DNA from: XYD12-FULL-36-8 sp964613805
GTDB taxonomy: Bacteria > Bacteroidota > Ignavibacteria > Ignavibacteriales > Ignavibacteriaceae
Length of the DNA stretch: 64,000 nucleotides
Assembly (NCBI GenBank): GCA_964613805.1
Contig: CAZTJF010000006.1
Span: 89,011-153,010 of the forward strand
Direction of reading: 5' to 3'
Under the pieces are notes generated by a model. That model did no database searches. It had not been told where the DNA came from and worked only from the letters and a program-made list of their open reading frames with translations. Position numbers and translations under genes: made by a program. Position 1 is the first letter of the stretch. Each line of letters opens with the position of its first letter. Shown piece by piece: positions 35,306 through 44,773 of the stretch.

Positions 35306-36613
35306 CTATTTATCTACCGCTGTTTTGATATGACTCACTGGATGCATCACTTCCACATCAACACCAAACCTTTTTGCACCATAGCGAAGCTGCGCTAAGC
35401 AGCCTGGATTCCCTGTAAGCACTACTTTAGCGTTTGTCTTTCTAATATTCTCCATCTTGCGTTCAAGGATTATCATTGATTCTTTGTAATGTACAATGTT
35501 ATAAATTCCAGCACTCCCGCAGCACCAAGAAGCTTCCTCTAATTCAGTGTAGTTTGTACCAGGTATAGACTTGAGAATCTGCCTTGGCTGCTCTGTAATT
35601 TTTTGAGTGTGTGCAAGGTGACAAGCATCATGATATGTGATGTTTTCTGCTAGTGACTTTAATTTAAGTGGGATGTTTGTTTCAGTTAGAAACTCCGTAA
35701 TGTCCTTTACCCGTTTCGAAAAACTCTTTGCGCGTTCTGCGTATTCAACATCATCATTCAAAATATGTCCGTACTCTTTCATGAATGCACCACACCCCGC
35801 AGAGTTTGAAATAATGTAATCAAACTCGTAATTGGAAAAAACATCAATCGTATGCTTAGCAAGTTTTTTTGATGTATCAAAATCACCGTTATGAGCTTGA
35901 AGCGATCCGCAGCAAATTTGATCCTTTGGAGTAAAAACTTCGCAACTGCAGCTTTGTAATACATCAACTGTATCTTTGTTTATTTCAGCAAACATTACAT
36001 TCATCAAACAACCGGACAGAAATGCTGTCTTGTATTTTACTTCTCCCTTGGAAATTGTGATTTCCGGAATAACATCATCACTAAATTGTTTAGAGACTAT
36101 TGGAGAGAGTTTATCAATTTCTTCTAGATTAGCAGAGAAGATTTTCATTATGCAGGATTTATGAAGGAGTTTTCTGATAAAAGAATTTTGGTAGATACGA
36201 AGCAATCTCGAAACGAACTTCAACCTGCTTCTTGAACCGATAATTGTGTTGAGTAAAAATCTTTTAACAAACTTGTAAAACCATGAGCGGTAGCTTGTGT
36301 TATCAACTTCAACTCTCGCTGCCTCAACCATTGAACCGTACTTAACTCCAGCGGGACATGCCGTTTCGCACGCTTGGCAATCCAAACAAAAGTTCATCTC
36401 TTCGGCAAAGGTGTGAGTAATCTCCATTTCACCTCGTGCAACGGACTTAATCAACTTAATTCTTCCGCGAGGGGATGACCTTTCGTTCTTTGTCATGTCA
36501 TAAGTTGGACAAACGGCAAGACACATTCCGCAATGCATGCACTGTTGAAGAACGTCATCATTTGGAAGCACACCGATAAGGCGGTTTGGGAGTTGTAGGT
36601 TGGACGTGTGCAT
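35306..36613 (-). CDS. glcF: Glycolate/lactate oxidase iron-sulfur subunit GlcF
   Basis: A 435-residue protein. Two 4Fe-4S motifs (CMHCGMCLAVCPT starting at Cys25, and CLDCQACETACPAG) are followed by two CCG domains: SGCLMNVMFAEIN and CCGSLQAHNGD, then CCGSAGIYNI. It accepts electrons from the flavin subunit GlcD and passes them to the quinone pool. It lies 10 bp after glcD, so the pair oxidises a 2-hydroxy acid, glycolate or lactate. A third subunit (GlcE) is not present. Confidence 0.92.
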   Translation of the reverse strand: MHTSNLQLPNRLIGVLPNDDVLQQCMHCGMCLAVCPTYDMTKNERSSPRGRIKLIKSVARGEMEITHTFAEEMNFCLDCQACETACPAGVKYGSMVEAARVEVDNTSYRSWFYKFVKRFLLNTIIGSRSRLKFVSRLLRIYQNSFIRKLLHKSCIMKIFSANLEEIDKLSPIVSKQFSDDVIPEITISKGEVKYKTAFLSGCLMNVMFAEINKDTVDVLQSCSCEVFTPKDQICCGSLQAHNGDFDTSKKLAKHTIDVFSNYEFDYIISNSAGCGAFMKEYGHILNDDVEYAERAKSFSKRVKDITEFLTETNIPLKLKSLAENITYHDACHLAHTQKITEQPRQILKSIPGTNYTELEEASWCCGSAGIYNIVHYKESMIILERKMENIRKTNAKVVLTGNPGCLAQLRYGAKRFGVDVEVMHPVSHIKTAVDK

Positions 36614-36623
36614 TTGTTACTTC

Positions 36624-38063
36624 TTATTCGTTGAAGCTGTGGATTGCTTCCCTGCTCCTTGGCATCATTCCTTCGCATCTTGGGGAGATAGTAAAGATCT
36701 TTCCAGGATTCATGATGTTGTTTTCATCTATTGCCGATTTAATTTTTTTCATCATGTTCACTCCTGGCGAACCGGCAACCAATTCTAAAAATTGCTTTTT
36801 GGATAATCCGGTACCATGCTCGCCAGTTATTGTTCCGCCAAGTTTTATCGCTTCATTAAAAATGAATTCAAATGCTCTATGCGCTCTAGTTATTTCCTGA
36901 TTATCCCGCTCATCAGTCAAGCATGTTGGATGAAGATTTCCATCGCCTGCATGTCCAAAATTTCCAAATGTCAAATTAAATTTTTTTGCCGATTCAGCTA
37001 CTTTCTCAATCATGATGGGTAATTCACTGCGTGGTACAGTAGCATCTTCGAGAATTGTTGTCGGTCTTCTTCTTGCCAATGCGCTGAATGCACTTCTTCG
37101 AGCTGTCTTAAGTTTCAGTGCTTCTTCAGCAGTGTCAGCAACTTTTACAAATGATGCATTATTCTTCTTCAAAATATTTTTAATTGTTTCTGCATCTTCT
37201 TGAACTATGCTTCCTCTGCCGTCAACTTCAATTAATAGGATTGCTTCACTTTGTCTTGGCAGCCCAATGTGAGCATAATCTTCAACACAATTTAAAGTAG
37301 TGTTATCAAGAAATTCCATCATTGAAGGAGTGATGTGAGCAGCAATTATGTCACTTACTGAATTTGCACAGTCAATAAGTTTATCAAAGTATGCTAACAA
37401 AGTAACTGACAATGTTGGATACGGAATTAGTTTCAGCAATACTTTAGTTATGATTCCAAGTGTTCCTTCGCTTCCAACAATAAAATCTCGAAGATTGTAA
37501 CCAGCAACATCTTTCATATTCTTTCCGCCAGTTTTAAGAAGTTCTCCGTTAGGAAGAATCATCTCAGTTCCCAAAACATAATTCTTAGTTACGCCATATT
37601 TTAATCCACGTAAACCACCGGCATTATTTGCGACATTACCGCCAATTGTGCAAACATTTTGACTTCCAGGATCGGGAGGATAAAATAAACCAATTTTCTC
37701 AACTTCTTTTTGGAGCTGTGCAGTGATAACTCCAGGTTGTAAAGTCACAGTAAGATTTTTCGAGTCAATTTCTAAAATTTTATTCCAGCGGGTAAGAACA
37801 ATTACAACAGAATTCTCTACAGGAATTGACCCTCCGCTTAACCCCGTTCCTGCACCACGAGGAACAATGTTAAACTTTTCTTGATTGGCGAGCTTAACAA
37901 TTGCTGAGATTTGTTCTTCATTTTCTGGGAAGACAACTGCTTCGGGTAAATGCTGAAAAATGGGTGTGCCATCGTAAGAATAACATAATCTATCTTCTTG
38001 CGAATCAAGAAAATTATTTATCCCGACGATCTTTCTAATTTTTCCCTTTACAGCAGCTTCCAT
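36624..38063 (-). CDS. glcD: FAD-linked glycolate/lactate oxidase subunit GlcD
   Basis: A 479-residue FAD-binding PCMH/VAO-family oxidase. The pyrophosphate-binding segment is NIVPRGAGTGLSGGSIPV, and GGLRGLKYGVTKNYVLGTE and NFGHAGDGNLHPT are diagnostic of GlcD. It oxidises a 2-hydroxy acid to the 2-keto acid and feeds electrons to GlcF. It is 12 bp downstream of the S41 protease gene and 10 bp upstream of glcF. Substrate choice (glycolate or D-lactate) is not decidable by reading. Confidence 0.93.
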   Translation of the reverse strand: MEAAVKGKIRKIVGINNFLDSQEDRLCYSYDGTPIFQHLPEAVVFPENEEQISAIVKLANQEKFNIVPRGAGTGLSGGSIPVENSVVIVLTRWNKILEIDSKNLTVTLQPGVITAQLQKEVEKIGLFYPPDPGSQNVCTIGGNVANNAGGLRGLKYGVTKNYVLGTEMILPNGELLKTGGKNMKDVAGYNLRDFIVGSEGTLGIITKVLLKLIPYPTLSVTLLAYFDKLIDCANSVSDIIAAHITPSMMEFLDNTTLNCVEDYAHIGLPRQSEAILLIEVDGRGSIVQEDAETIKNILKKNNASFVKVADTAEEALKLKTARRSAFSALARRRPTTILEDATVPRSELPIMIEKVAESAKKFNLTFGNFGHAGDGNLHPTCLTDERDNQEITRAHRAFEFIFNEAIKLGGTITGEHGTGLSKKQFLELVAGSPGVNMMKKIKSAIDENNIMNPGKIFTISPRCEGMMPRSREAIHSFNE

Positions 38064-38075
38064 ACAATTTTCATT

Positions 38076-39731
38076 TCAGTATTTTTTGGAAGTTAATAAA
38101 GTATTGTACTTTGAAGAACCAATAACCTCAAGAGCTAATTTGAATTGGCTATCATTATTCAATGATTCTTTCACTCTGCCTTCGCTTCCGAGATACCTGG
38201 AAGCAATTTCTTCCCTAATCTCGCGAATAACTTCAGCTTTAAATGATGCAAGTTCGTTGATACCCAATTTTTCAAACTGCATTTTAACTTTTTTAAGGTC
38301 TGAGGACAAACCTTCACTTAATTTTTTCTTTTCGATATCAGCTATGAGTTTGTCAATCATATGTTCTGATTCGGAATGGTAAGCATACTCATGTTCAAGG
38401 AGATACTCCTTAAACTCATTATACAATTTTTCGCTATTCATTTCGGTGAATTTGGTATTGGTATTAGCATAATAATAATGATCTGCAAATTGAAAGAACA
38501 AACCCTTTGCCAGCAAATCCTTTGTGATTTCTCCCTCAATTTCATAACTAACTAAAGTATCTGGAGTAATTCCTCCACCGCTGTAAACAGCACGTTCATT
38601 ATCTGTAAGGAATTTATTTGTGATAATCGAATCACTAGCTGCGAAAACCTTATTCTTCCTTGAATAATCTACTTTCTGAATACATCTTCCGCTCGGAGTA
38701 TAATATTTAGCAGTTGTAATTTTTAAGGAAGCATTGAAATTCAGTGGCGTAATTGTTTGAACTAAACCTTTGCCGAAAGTTTTTGTACCGAGAATTACAC
38801 CCCTGTCATGATCCTGAATAGCACCTGCTAATATTTCAGATGCTGAAGCCGAACCTTCATTAACTAAAACAACAAGCTTACCATCTCCAAACATTGGTTC
38901 TTGTACTGAATAATATTTTTTTTCACTGTCAGTTTCTCGTCCCTTAGTTGTAACTATTAAAAGATCTTTATTAAGAAATTTATCACAGATATCAACTGCA
39001 ACATCAAGTAAGCCGCCGGGGTTTCCTCTTAAATCGAGAATGATAGATTTTATTTCTTTCTGTGCGCGCAATTCCTTCAGTGCTTTTTTTAATTCATCGC
39101 TTGCAGAACGGCTAAAATTCGAAAGTTTGATGTATGCATTGCTACTATTCTCCGGGTAGAAACCTGAGTACGATACATTTTTAATTACAACTTCCTCTCT
39201 AACAAGATTAAAATCTATCGTATCTTTGTTTTCATTACGAATGATTTTAAGTTTTACCATTGATCCAGGTTCACCTTTTACTAAAGATGAAACTTCATCA
39301 ACATTCTGGCTGCTGACTTTTGTGCCTCCTGCTTCAATTAGGATGTCGCCGATTCTAAGCCCTTGTTTTTGCGCCGAATATCCATCAAGTATTTCAATGA
39401 TTGTAACATTATCACCTCTTACACCAATAGATATTCCTACTCCGCCATATTTTCCATTGGTGATTAAATCAATTTCATCTTTACGATTTTCATCTATGAA
39501 AATTGTGTAAGGATCTAAAGTTTTTAACATTCCAGAAATACCGGCTTGCATAAATTCTTCGGGATCAATCTCATCAACATAGTTGAATGAAATTTCCTTA
39601 TAAACTCTTCCAAAAAGGTCTATGTTGCGGGAAACTTCAAAATAAATGTCACTTTTTCCAGGAAAGAATCCGCAGAAAAAAATCATTACAACAAATGATA
39701 ACAGAACACGTTTGGACTTTATGAATCTCAT
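38076..39731 (-). CDS. S41-family C-terminal processing peptidase
   Basis: A 551-residue exported serine protease of the Prc/CtpA type. The leading segment is a signal or anchor. A PDZ domain (about 85-165) has GVGISIGVRGDNVTI and YSAQKQGLRIGD. The catalytic region has ILDLRGNPGG, then NEGSASASEILAGAI with the nucleophilic Ser and TFGKGLVQTI with the Lys of the dyad. It cuts C-terminal tails of envelope proteins. It is followed 12 bp later by glcD and preceded by tmk. Confidence 0.95.
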   Translation of the reverse strand: MRFIKSKRVLLSFVVMIFFCGFFPGKSDIYFEVSRNIDLFGRVYKEISFNYVDEIDPEEFMQAGISGMLKTLDPYTIFIDENRKDEIDLITNGKYGGVGISIGVRGDNVTIIEILDGYSAQKQGLRIGDILIEAGGTKVSSQNVDEVSSLVKGEPGSMVKLKIIRNENKDTIDFNLVREEVVIKNVSYSGFYPENSSNAYIKLSNFSRSASDELKKALKELRAQKEIKSIILDLRGNPGGLLDVAVDICDKFLNKDLLIVTTKGRETDSEKKYYSVQEPMFGDGKLVVLVNEGSASASEILAGAIQDHDRGVILGTKTFGKGLVQTITPLNFNASLKITTAKYYTPSGRCIQKVDYSRKNKVFAASDSIITNKFLTDNERAVYSGGGITPDTLVSYEIEGEITKDLLAKGLFFQFADHYYYANTNTKFTEMNSEKLYNEFKEYLLEHEYAYHSESEHMIDKLIADIEKKKLSEGLSSDLKKVKMQFEKLGINELASFKAEVIREIREEIASRYLGSEGRVKESLNNDSQFKLALEVIGSSKYNTLLTSKKY

Positions 39732-39736
39732 ACTTT

Positions 39737-40351
39737 TTACCTTTTCTCTAATAAATCAATTTCTTTTATAATTTGATGATGTATCTCTTGAATGGATTGA
39801 GTTCCATCTATTTTTCTAAACCTTTTATCTTTTGAAAGATACAAATAACCATTACGTACTTTTTCAAAAAAATCTCTCTCGGAAATTTCGATTCTGTCTA
39901 AATCACCTTGTAGCTTTTGACGTTTTCTATTTTCAGCTTCTTCAACGGGTATATCAATAAAAAATGTTATATCAGGAATCGTATCGCCAATAGCTAAGTT
40001 ATGAATATTCATTATGGCATCAACAGAAAGACCACGCCCAAAACCCTGGTATGCAGTAGAAGAATCATGAAACCTATCCGAAATTACGTAATAACCTTTC
40101 ATCAGATAAGGTCTAATTTTTTCTCTTACCAATTGCGCTCTGCTGGCAGAAAATAAAAATATCTCGCTTTCGTTGCACATATTTTCATGAACTTTATCTA
40201 ACAAAATAGTGCGAATCATTTCGGATATTTTTGTACCGCCAGGTTCACGAATTACTTCAACTATTTTTTGCCTGCTCGCAAGATAATTTCGAAGCAATTC
40301 TACTTGAGTTGATTTACCGCAGAAATCAATCCCTTCAAATGTTATTAGCAT
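39737..40351 (-). CDS. tmk: Thymidylate kinase
   Basis: A 204-residue dTMP kinase. The P-loop is FEGIDFCGKSTQ (5-16). Further signatures are REPGGTKISEMIR and the DRF motif in SDRFHDSSTAYQGFGRGL, plus a LID region with arginines (ENRKRQKLQGDLDR). It phosphorylates dTMP to dTDP for DNA synthesis. It lies in the packed housekeeping run, 11 bp after the ybbR-like gene and 5 bp before the S41 protease. Confidence 0.97.
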   Translation of the reverse strand: MLITFEGIDFCGKSTQVELLRNYLASRQKIVEVIREPGGTKISEMIRTILLDKVHENMCNESEIFLFSASRAQLVREKIRPYLMKGYYVISDRFHDSSTAYQGFGRGLSVDAIMNIHNLAIGDTIPDITFFIDIPVEEAENRKRQKLQGDLDRIEISERDFFEKVRNGYLYLSKDKRFRKIDGTQSIQEIHHQIIKEIDLLEKR

Positions 40352-40362
40352 TTACTTTTCTT

Positions 40363-41283
40363 TTATTTCTTAAATTTTTTAATAACGTAATTTAATCGCT
40401 CAGGTTTCGCAGATAATAATATAGTATTAGATGGAACTTTCACAAGTGGAGTTACGCTGCCAGTTGTATCCAGTACCACATCTCGATAGTAAACTACCGC
40501 TGAAATTTTTTCCTTATCAAGTTTTCCAAGAACTTCTATTCCACCTCGCAGCTGTGTAGTTATTTTATTGGGAAGCAGAACAACATCTCTATCACTTGGA
40601 ATATCTAAAACCTTTACATCTATGTCCTCAATATTATGTTCGACTATTCTCTGAACATTCAACATTATTGTTGCTTTTTGAATTTCATAATTCAAACCGG
40701 GAATATTTTTTAGCTCGACAGCTTTTTCAGTTTTTTCGTTAAGATTTTTAATTTGAAGAAGTTCAGTAGGTACTTCCTTCATTGCATTTATTATTTGTGC
40801 GGGACCCGAAACAACAGCTGATTCTGGTATCACTATCAAATCGGACGCAAGCCCATATCCGGTCTTAAATTCCATTTGCAAATTTGGTGCAATCTTTAAT
40901 TTTGCATGACTGATTTTCTCAAAAGAAAATGAAATCGTATCGGGAGTCACTTCTAATATTTGAAGTTTAGAAGTTAGCCAGGTATTCTCCGATGCAAATG
41001 ATTTCATTTCTAAAATTCTTTTCTTTTGCAATTCTCTGCCTGCATCAACATTATAATCATTTTGAGCCGTCAGTAATGTTGTGATAATATTCCAGCCCTT
41101 GCCTCTTACCTTGATGTTTACAGTTTCTGCAGAGGGTGAACTTGTTGTATAACCTTCTGGAATATTAAAAAACTTAATCGGAAAATGAAGATTTGCACTG
41201 TAATCATTTGAAAGCGATATTGAAATCCAAAGAATGACTGAAAATATTATGCTGAGTAGTATTACAAAAAGATTTTTTTTCAT
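40363..41283 (-). CDS. YbbR-like domain protein (CdaR-type)
   Basis: A 306-residue protein. One N-terminal membrane helix (about 3-24) is followed by tandem YbbR-like beta repeats, visible as SAETVNIKVRGKGWNI, then ...PDTISFSFEK, and later NKITTQLRGGIEVL. YbbR proteins sit on the outer face of the membrane and in Firmicutes regulate diadenylate cyclases. No cyclase is here. The role in this group is uncharacterised. Confidence 0.82.
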   Translation of the reverse strand: MKKNLFVILLSIIFSVILWISISLSNDYSANLHFPIKFFNIPEGYTTSSPSAETVNIKVRGKGWNIITTLLTAQNDYNVDAGRELQKKRILEMKSFASENTWLTSKLQILEVTPDTISFSFEKISHAKLKIAPNLQMEFKTGYGLASDLIVIPESAVVSGPAQIINAMKEVPTELLQIKNLNEKTEKAVELKNIPGLNYEIQKATIMLNVQRIVEHNIEDIDVKVLDIPSDRDVVLLPNKITTQLRGGIEVLGKLDKEKISAVVYYRDVVLDTTGSVTPLVKVPSNTILLSAKPERLNYVIKKFKK

Positions 41284-41338
41284 AAAACAATATTATTTGG
41301 CTAAAAATAAAAAATCTTTCGTTTAAAGTATTTTTCGT

Positions 41339-42034
41339 TCAACTCAATTCCTTAAAATAATTTAATAACTCTTTTCGATTTGCTCTTGAAATGTATCTTC
41401 CTTGAATTGGAAATCCATTGGTACTCCGGGCAGCTTTTCTGAGTTCGTGAACATTAAGAGTTTCAAGCTTGCTTAAATTTATTTCGTGAAAACTTTTTCT
41501 CTCAGTTGATCTTGACTTGACTCCTTTTTCCTTAGACGAACCTACCGAAGCCAATGCTTCCTGCCTTAATCTTTGAATAGTAGAGCTTGATTCCGATAAT
41601 CTGGGTGATTTAATTTTTTCGCTTCGCTCCGGTTTTTCTTTGACTCTTTTATCTTGTTCATGAGCAGCCGCTTTTTCCACTATTTCAACTTTAACTTCTT
41701 TTGATGGAATTATTTTTTCCATTTGATCAATCTTAACAGTAGAACTTTTTTCTAATTGTAATTTATTTTCAAATAAAATTCGCTCTATGCCGTCAATCGA
41801 ATTGTTGAGAACGTAAAGCGAAACTATCTCTCCAACTAATCTTGCTTGTCGAACCCCTTTTTCCATCGCAGATTTTAACTTAGCTGTTTCACCCTTGAAG
41901 AAAAGCGAAATAATTCCGCCTCCAATTTTTTCAAGTTTAATTAACTTAATATTTTTATCTTCAAGGATTATTTCTGCAGCAGCTAATGCTGAACTGAATC
42001 CTTTTGTTTCCAAGACACCTAAAGTTGTTTCCAT
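41339..42034 (-). CDS. BMC-domain (microcompartment shell) protein with charged linker and SAP/Rho-N-like C-terminus
   Basis: Residues 3-85 match the BMC hexamer fold: LGVLETKGFSSALAAAE, then a pore-region segment LEKIGGGIISLFFKG, and GVRQARLVGEIVSLYVL. A highly charged Lys/Glu/Ser linker follows (about 90-180). The protein ends with SKLETLNVHELRKAARS and RANRKELLNYF, which resembles the SAP or Rho-N helix-extension-helix fold. Shell proteins normally occur in multi-gene operons with their enzymes. This one is alone in a housekeeping operon between ruvX and the ybbR-like gene, with glcD and glcF further downstream. The role is unknown. Confidence 0.8.
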   Translation of the reverse strand: METTLGVLETKGFSSALAAAEIILEDKNIKLIKLEKIGGGIISLFFKGETAKLKSAMEKGVRQARLVGEIVSLYVLNNSIDGIERILFENKLQLEKSSTVKIDQMEKIIPSKEVKVEIVEKAAAHEQDKRVKEKPERSEKIKSPRLSESSSTIQRLRQEALASVGSSKEKGVKSRSTERKSFHEINLSKLETLNVHELRKAARSTNGFPIQGRYISRANRKELLNYFKELS

Positions 42035-42068
42035 TTTACAAGTTTTAAAAATTTAAAATGATAAGTGG

Positions 42069-42503
42069 TTACTTTTCAATACTTCTAAGAAATTCTTCTA
42101 AAATTATTCCTGCTGAATGAGCATCAACTAATGATTTATTTCTTCTTTTCGATCTTTTGGTTACAGTATTTACTATTCTTGATTTTGCCATTTTTGATGT
42201 TAAGTGCTCATCCCAAAGATTTACTTTAAGATTCGATATTTTCTCAAGTTCGGTTTTGAATTTTAAGATTTCTTTCCCAAGTTCTGAAACTTTCCCATTA
42301 TCATTATCCGGATAGCCGAGAATAATTTTATGGACATTTTTTTCCAATATTAAATCGCATAAACATTTATAAACGTCTTTATTATTAGTGATTGTTTTTG
42401 TTATCGAGGGAAATAAACATAATGGATCACTTAATGCCACACCAACTCGCTTTGTGCCGTAATCAATTGCCAGAACTCTTTTGTTTGTTTCGTTAAGTAT
42501 CAA
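42069..42503 (-). CDS. ruvX: Holliday junction resolvase-like / pre-16S rRNA nuclease
   Basis: A 144-residue YqgF/RuvX family RNase H-fold nuclease. VLAIDYGTKRVGVALSDPL carries the first catalytic Asp at residue 14, DEHLTSKMAKSRI is the second motif, and LVDAHSAGIILEEFL is the last. In E. coli the family trims the 5' end of 16S rRNA. It overlaps relA/spoT by 4 bp (ATGA). Confidence 0.95.
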   Translation of the reverse strand: MILNETNKRVLAIDYGTKRVGVALSDPLCLFPSITKTITNNKDVYKCLCDLILEKNVHKIILGYPDNDNGKVSELGKEILKFKTELEKISNLKVNLWDEHLTSKMAKSRIVNTVTKRSKRRNKSLVDAHSAGIILEEFLRSIEK

Positions 42504-44677
42504 ACTTGAACGCTTTCAAATCTTTCAACACTAAAAACACCTTTAATTTTTTTCAATCGTTCGATAATTCTTTCTAAATGCTCAATGTTGTGCACATATA
42601 AAGTCACGCTTCCATCAAAGTTTGAGTCCGACGTATTTATATTCACAGATTTTATATTTGTATTTTGATAAGAGACAATTGCGTGAGATATATCGTTTAG
42701 AATTCCAGGCGAATCTTCCCCTCTAATTTTTAAGCCGGCAACAAAAAGTGAACTTTCATTTTCAGGCCAGCGAACAGGTACAAATTTCGATTCATTTTTT
42801 TCTAAAATGTTAAAAAGATTGGGACATGTTTTGCGATGGATTTTTACTCCTTCACCAATTGTTATGTAACCGATTACAGGATCACCTGGAATCGGGTTAC
42901 AGCATTTAGCGTATGAATATAAAATGTCATCTATCTTACCATCAACTAATACACCGCCAAGATCATTTCTTGCTGAAGAAGCAAAGCTATCAAATTCCAA
43001 TACAGCTACTTTTTCTTTTTTCTCCTTCTCTTTATTAGCAGTTAGAACATCATCAAGATTAATTTTACCTTGCGCAATTGATTTGAAAAAATTTTTTGTT
43101 CCCTCAAATCTTAAAGTTACAGCTAATCTGTTTATATCATCGGGACTAAATGTAAGTTTAAGTTTCTTAACTTTCTTTTCCCAAAGTTCTTTTCCCGCAT
43201 TGATAATATCTTCTTCTTCTTTATTTAGATGTTTTCTTATGGCAGTTTTTGCTTTATGAGTTACTGCAAACTTCAGCCAGTTTTTATTCGGGTGTTGGTT
43301 TTTGGAAATTATAATGTCAACCTGATCCCCGCTGTGAAGTTTTGTGTCAAGAGGAACTATTTTACCGTTCACTTTAGCACCAATGCAATGATGCCCTACC
43401 TTACTGTGAATTTCAAAAGCAAAATCAATTGGAGTTGAATTGAGTGGTAGTCTTCTTAAGTCACCTTTTGGTGTGAAAACATAGATTTCATCTTGATAAA
43501 GATTCAGTTTAAAGTTCTCTAATAAATCTTTTTTATCATCATCCTTAGCAGCAGATTCAAATACTTCTCTTACCCAATTTATCCAGCTTTCGATATCCCT
43601 ATCAGATGAAGATTTACTTTCTTTGTATTTCCAATGAGCCGCAATTCCCCGCTCGGCAATTTCATGCATAGTTCGAGTTCTAATTTGAACTTCAACCATT
43701 CTGCCGTCAGGTCCCACAACAGTTGTGTGAATTGATTGATAGTTGTTTGCTTTGGGAATCGAGATATAATCTTTAAATCTGTCTGGCACCAAAGGATAAA
43801 TCTGATTGACAATACCTAAGGTTGTATAACAGTCATTTTTATCCTCAGAATCGAGAATAATTCTTATTGCAAACAAATCATAAATTTCTTCGAACGGTTT
43901 GTTGCGATGAACCATTTTTCTGTAAATACTATAAAGATGCTTCGCTCTTCCGCTTATTTCATATTTTATTTTAGCTTTGTCCAGCTTTGCTGCAATAGGA
44001 TCAGCAAATTTTTTGATGAAAGTTTCGCGTTCATTTCGTTTTGCTTGTATCTTGTTGGAGATTTCGTCGTAAGAAACTCTGTTCAAGTACTTGAAAGCAA
44101 GGTCTTCCAACTCCCATTTAAATTGAGCCAAACCAAAACGATTTGCAAACGGAGCATAAATCTCTAAAGTTTCCTGTGCAATTCGTCTTTGTTTTTCAGC
44201 AGGAAGATGGTCTAATGTTCTCATGTTATGGAGGCGATCAGCAAACTTTACAAGAATTACACGAACATCTTTAACCATTGAGAGCAGCATTTTTCTAAAA
44301 TTTTCAGCTCTTATGAATTCACTTCCCCTAAATATGCCGCTGATTTTTGTAACTCCATCTACAATTTCTGCTACAGTTTTGCCAAATTCTTTTCGCAGCA
44401 AATCAACACTTATCTCAGTATCTTCAACCGTGTCGTGAAGTAATGAGCTAATAACTGTATCAACATCAAGGGGGAGTTCTTTAGCTACAATCAAAGCGAC
44501 TTCAAATGGGTGTGTAAAATATTCATCTCCCGAAGCCCTGCGATCATTTTTATGCGCTTCAATCGCAAACTCAAATGCTTTAACCAGCCGCGTTTCATCC
44601 ATGTCTGGAAAATTTTGCTTGCAGACAGCAAGCAGTTGGTCGTACATTTTATTGTATTTTGGATTGCCAAAATTCAT
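42500..44677 (-). CDS. Bifunctional (p)ppGpp synthetase/hydrolase RelA/SpoT
   Basis: A 725-residue long-form Rsh enzyme. An HD hydrolase domain has H81-D82 in SSLLHDTVEDTE. The synthetase domain follows (DLFAIRIIL, ANNYQSIHTTVVGPDGRMVE). A TGS domain starts EIYVFTPKGDLRRLPLNSTP, the CC/zinc-finger region has CCNPIPGDPVIGYI, and a C-terminal ACT domain completes it. Both active sites look intact, so it should both make and degrade the alarmone. It heads the run leading to ruvX and the BMC gene. Confidence 0.96.
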   Translation of the reverse strand: MNFGNPKYNKMYDQLLAVCKQNFPDMDETRLVKAFEFAIEAHKNDRRASGDEYFTHPFEVALIVAKELPLDVDTVISSLLHDTVEDTEISVDLLRKEFGKTVAEIVDGVTKISGIFRGSEFIRAENFRKMLLSMVKDVRVILVKFADRLHNMRTLDHLPAEKQRRIAQETLEIYAPFANRFGLAQFKWELEDLAFKYLNRVSYDEISNKIQAKRNERETFIKKFADPIAAKLDKAKIKYEISGRAKHLYSIYRKMVHRNKPFEEIYDLFAIRIILDSEDKNDCYTTLGIVNQIYPLVPDRFKDYISIPKANNYQSIHTTVVGPDGRMVEVQIRTRTMHEIAERGIAAHWKYKESKSSSDRDIESWINWVREVFESAAKDDDKKDLLENFKLNLYQDEIYVFTPKGDLRRLPLNSTPIDFAFEIHSKVGHHCIGAKVNGKIVPLDTKLHSGDQVDIIISKNQHPNKNWLKFAVTHKAKTAIRKHLNKEEEDIINAGKELWEKKVKKLKLTFSPDDINRLAVTLRFEGTKNFFKSIAQGKINLDDVLTANKEKEKKEKVAVLEFDSFASSARNDLGGVLVDGKIDDILYSYAKCCNPIPGDPVIGYITIGEGVKIHRKTCPNLFNILEKNESKFVPVRWPENESSLFVAGLKIRGEDSPGILNDISHAIVSYQNTNIKSVNINTSDSNFDGSVTLYVHNIEHLERIIERLKKIKGVFSVERFESVQV

Positions 44678-44773
44678 TTTTTAACTATCGTTTCAAACTT
44701 TGTTTGATTTCTTCAATAATTTACTTTTTTTATTTCAATAGCGAAAGTCATCACTTTATAATTGAACGAAAAT

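Noticed and set aside
36586..36900. A 104-codon open frame on the plus strand
   Set aside because: It is a shadow of glcD and glcF on the opposite strand.
42924..43259. A 111-codon open frame on the plus strand
   Set aside because: It is antisense to the relA/spoT TGS and linker region and shows no motif.
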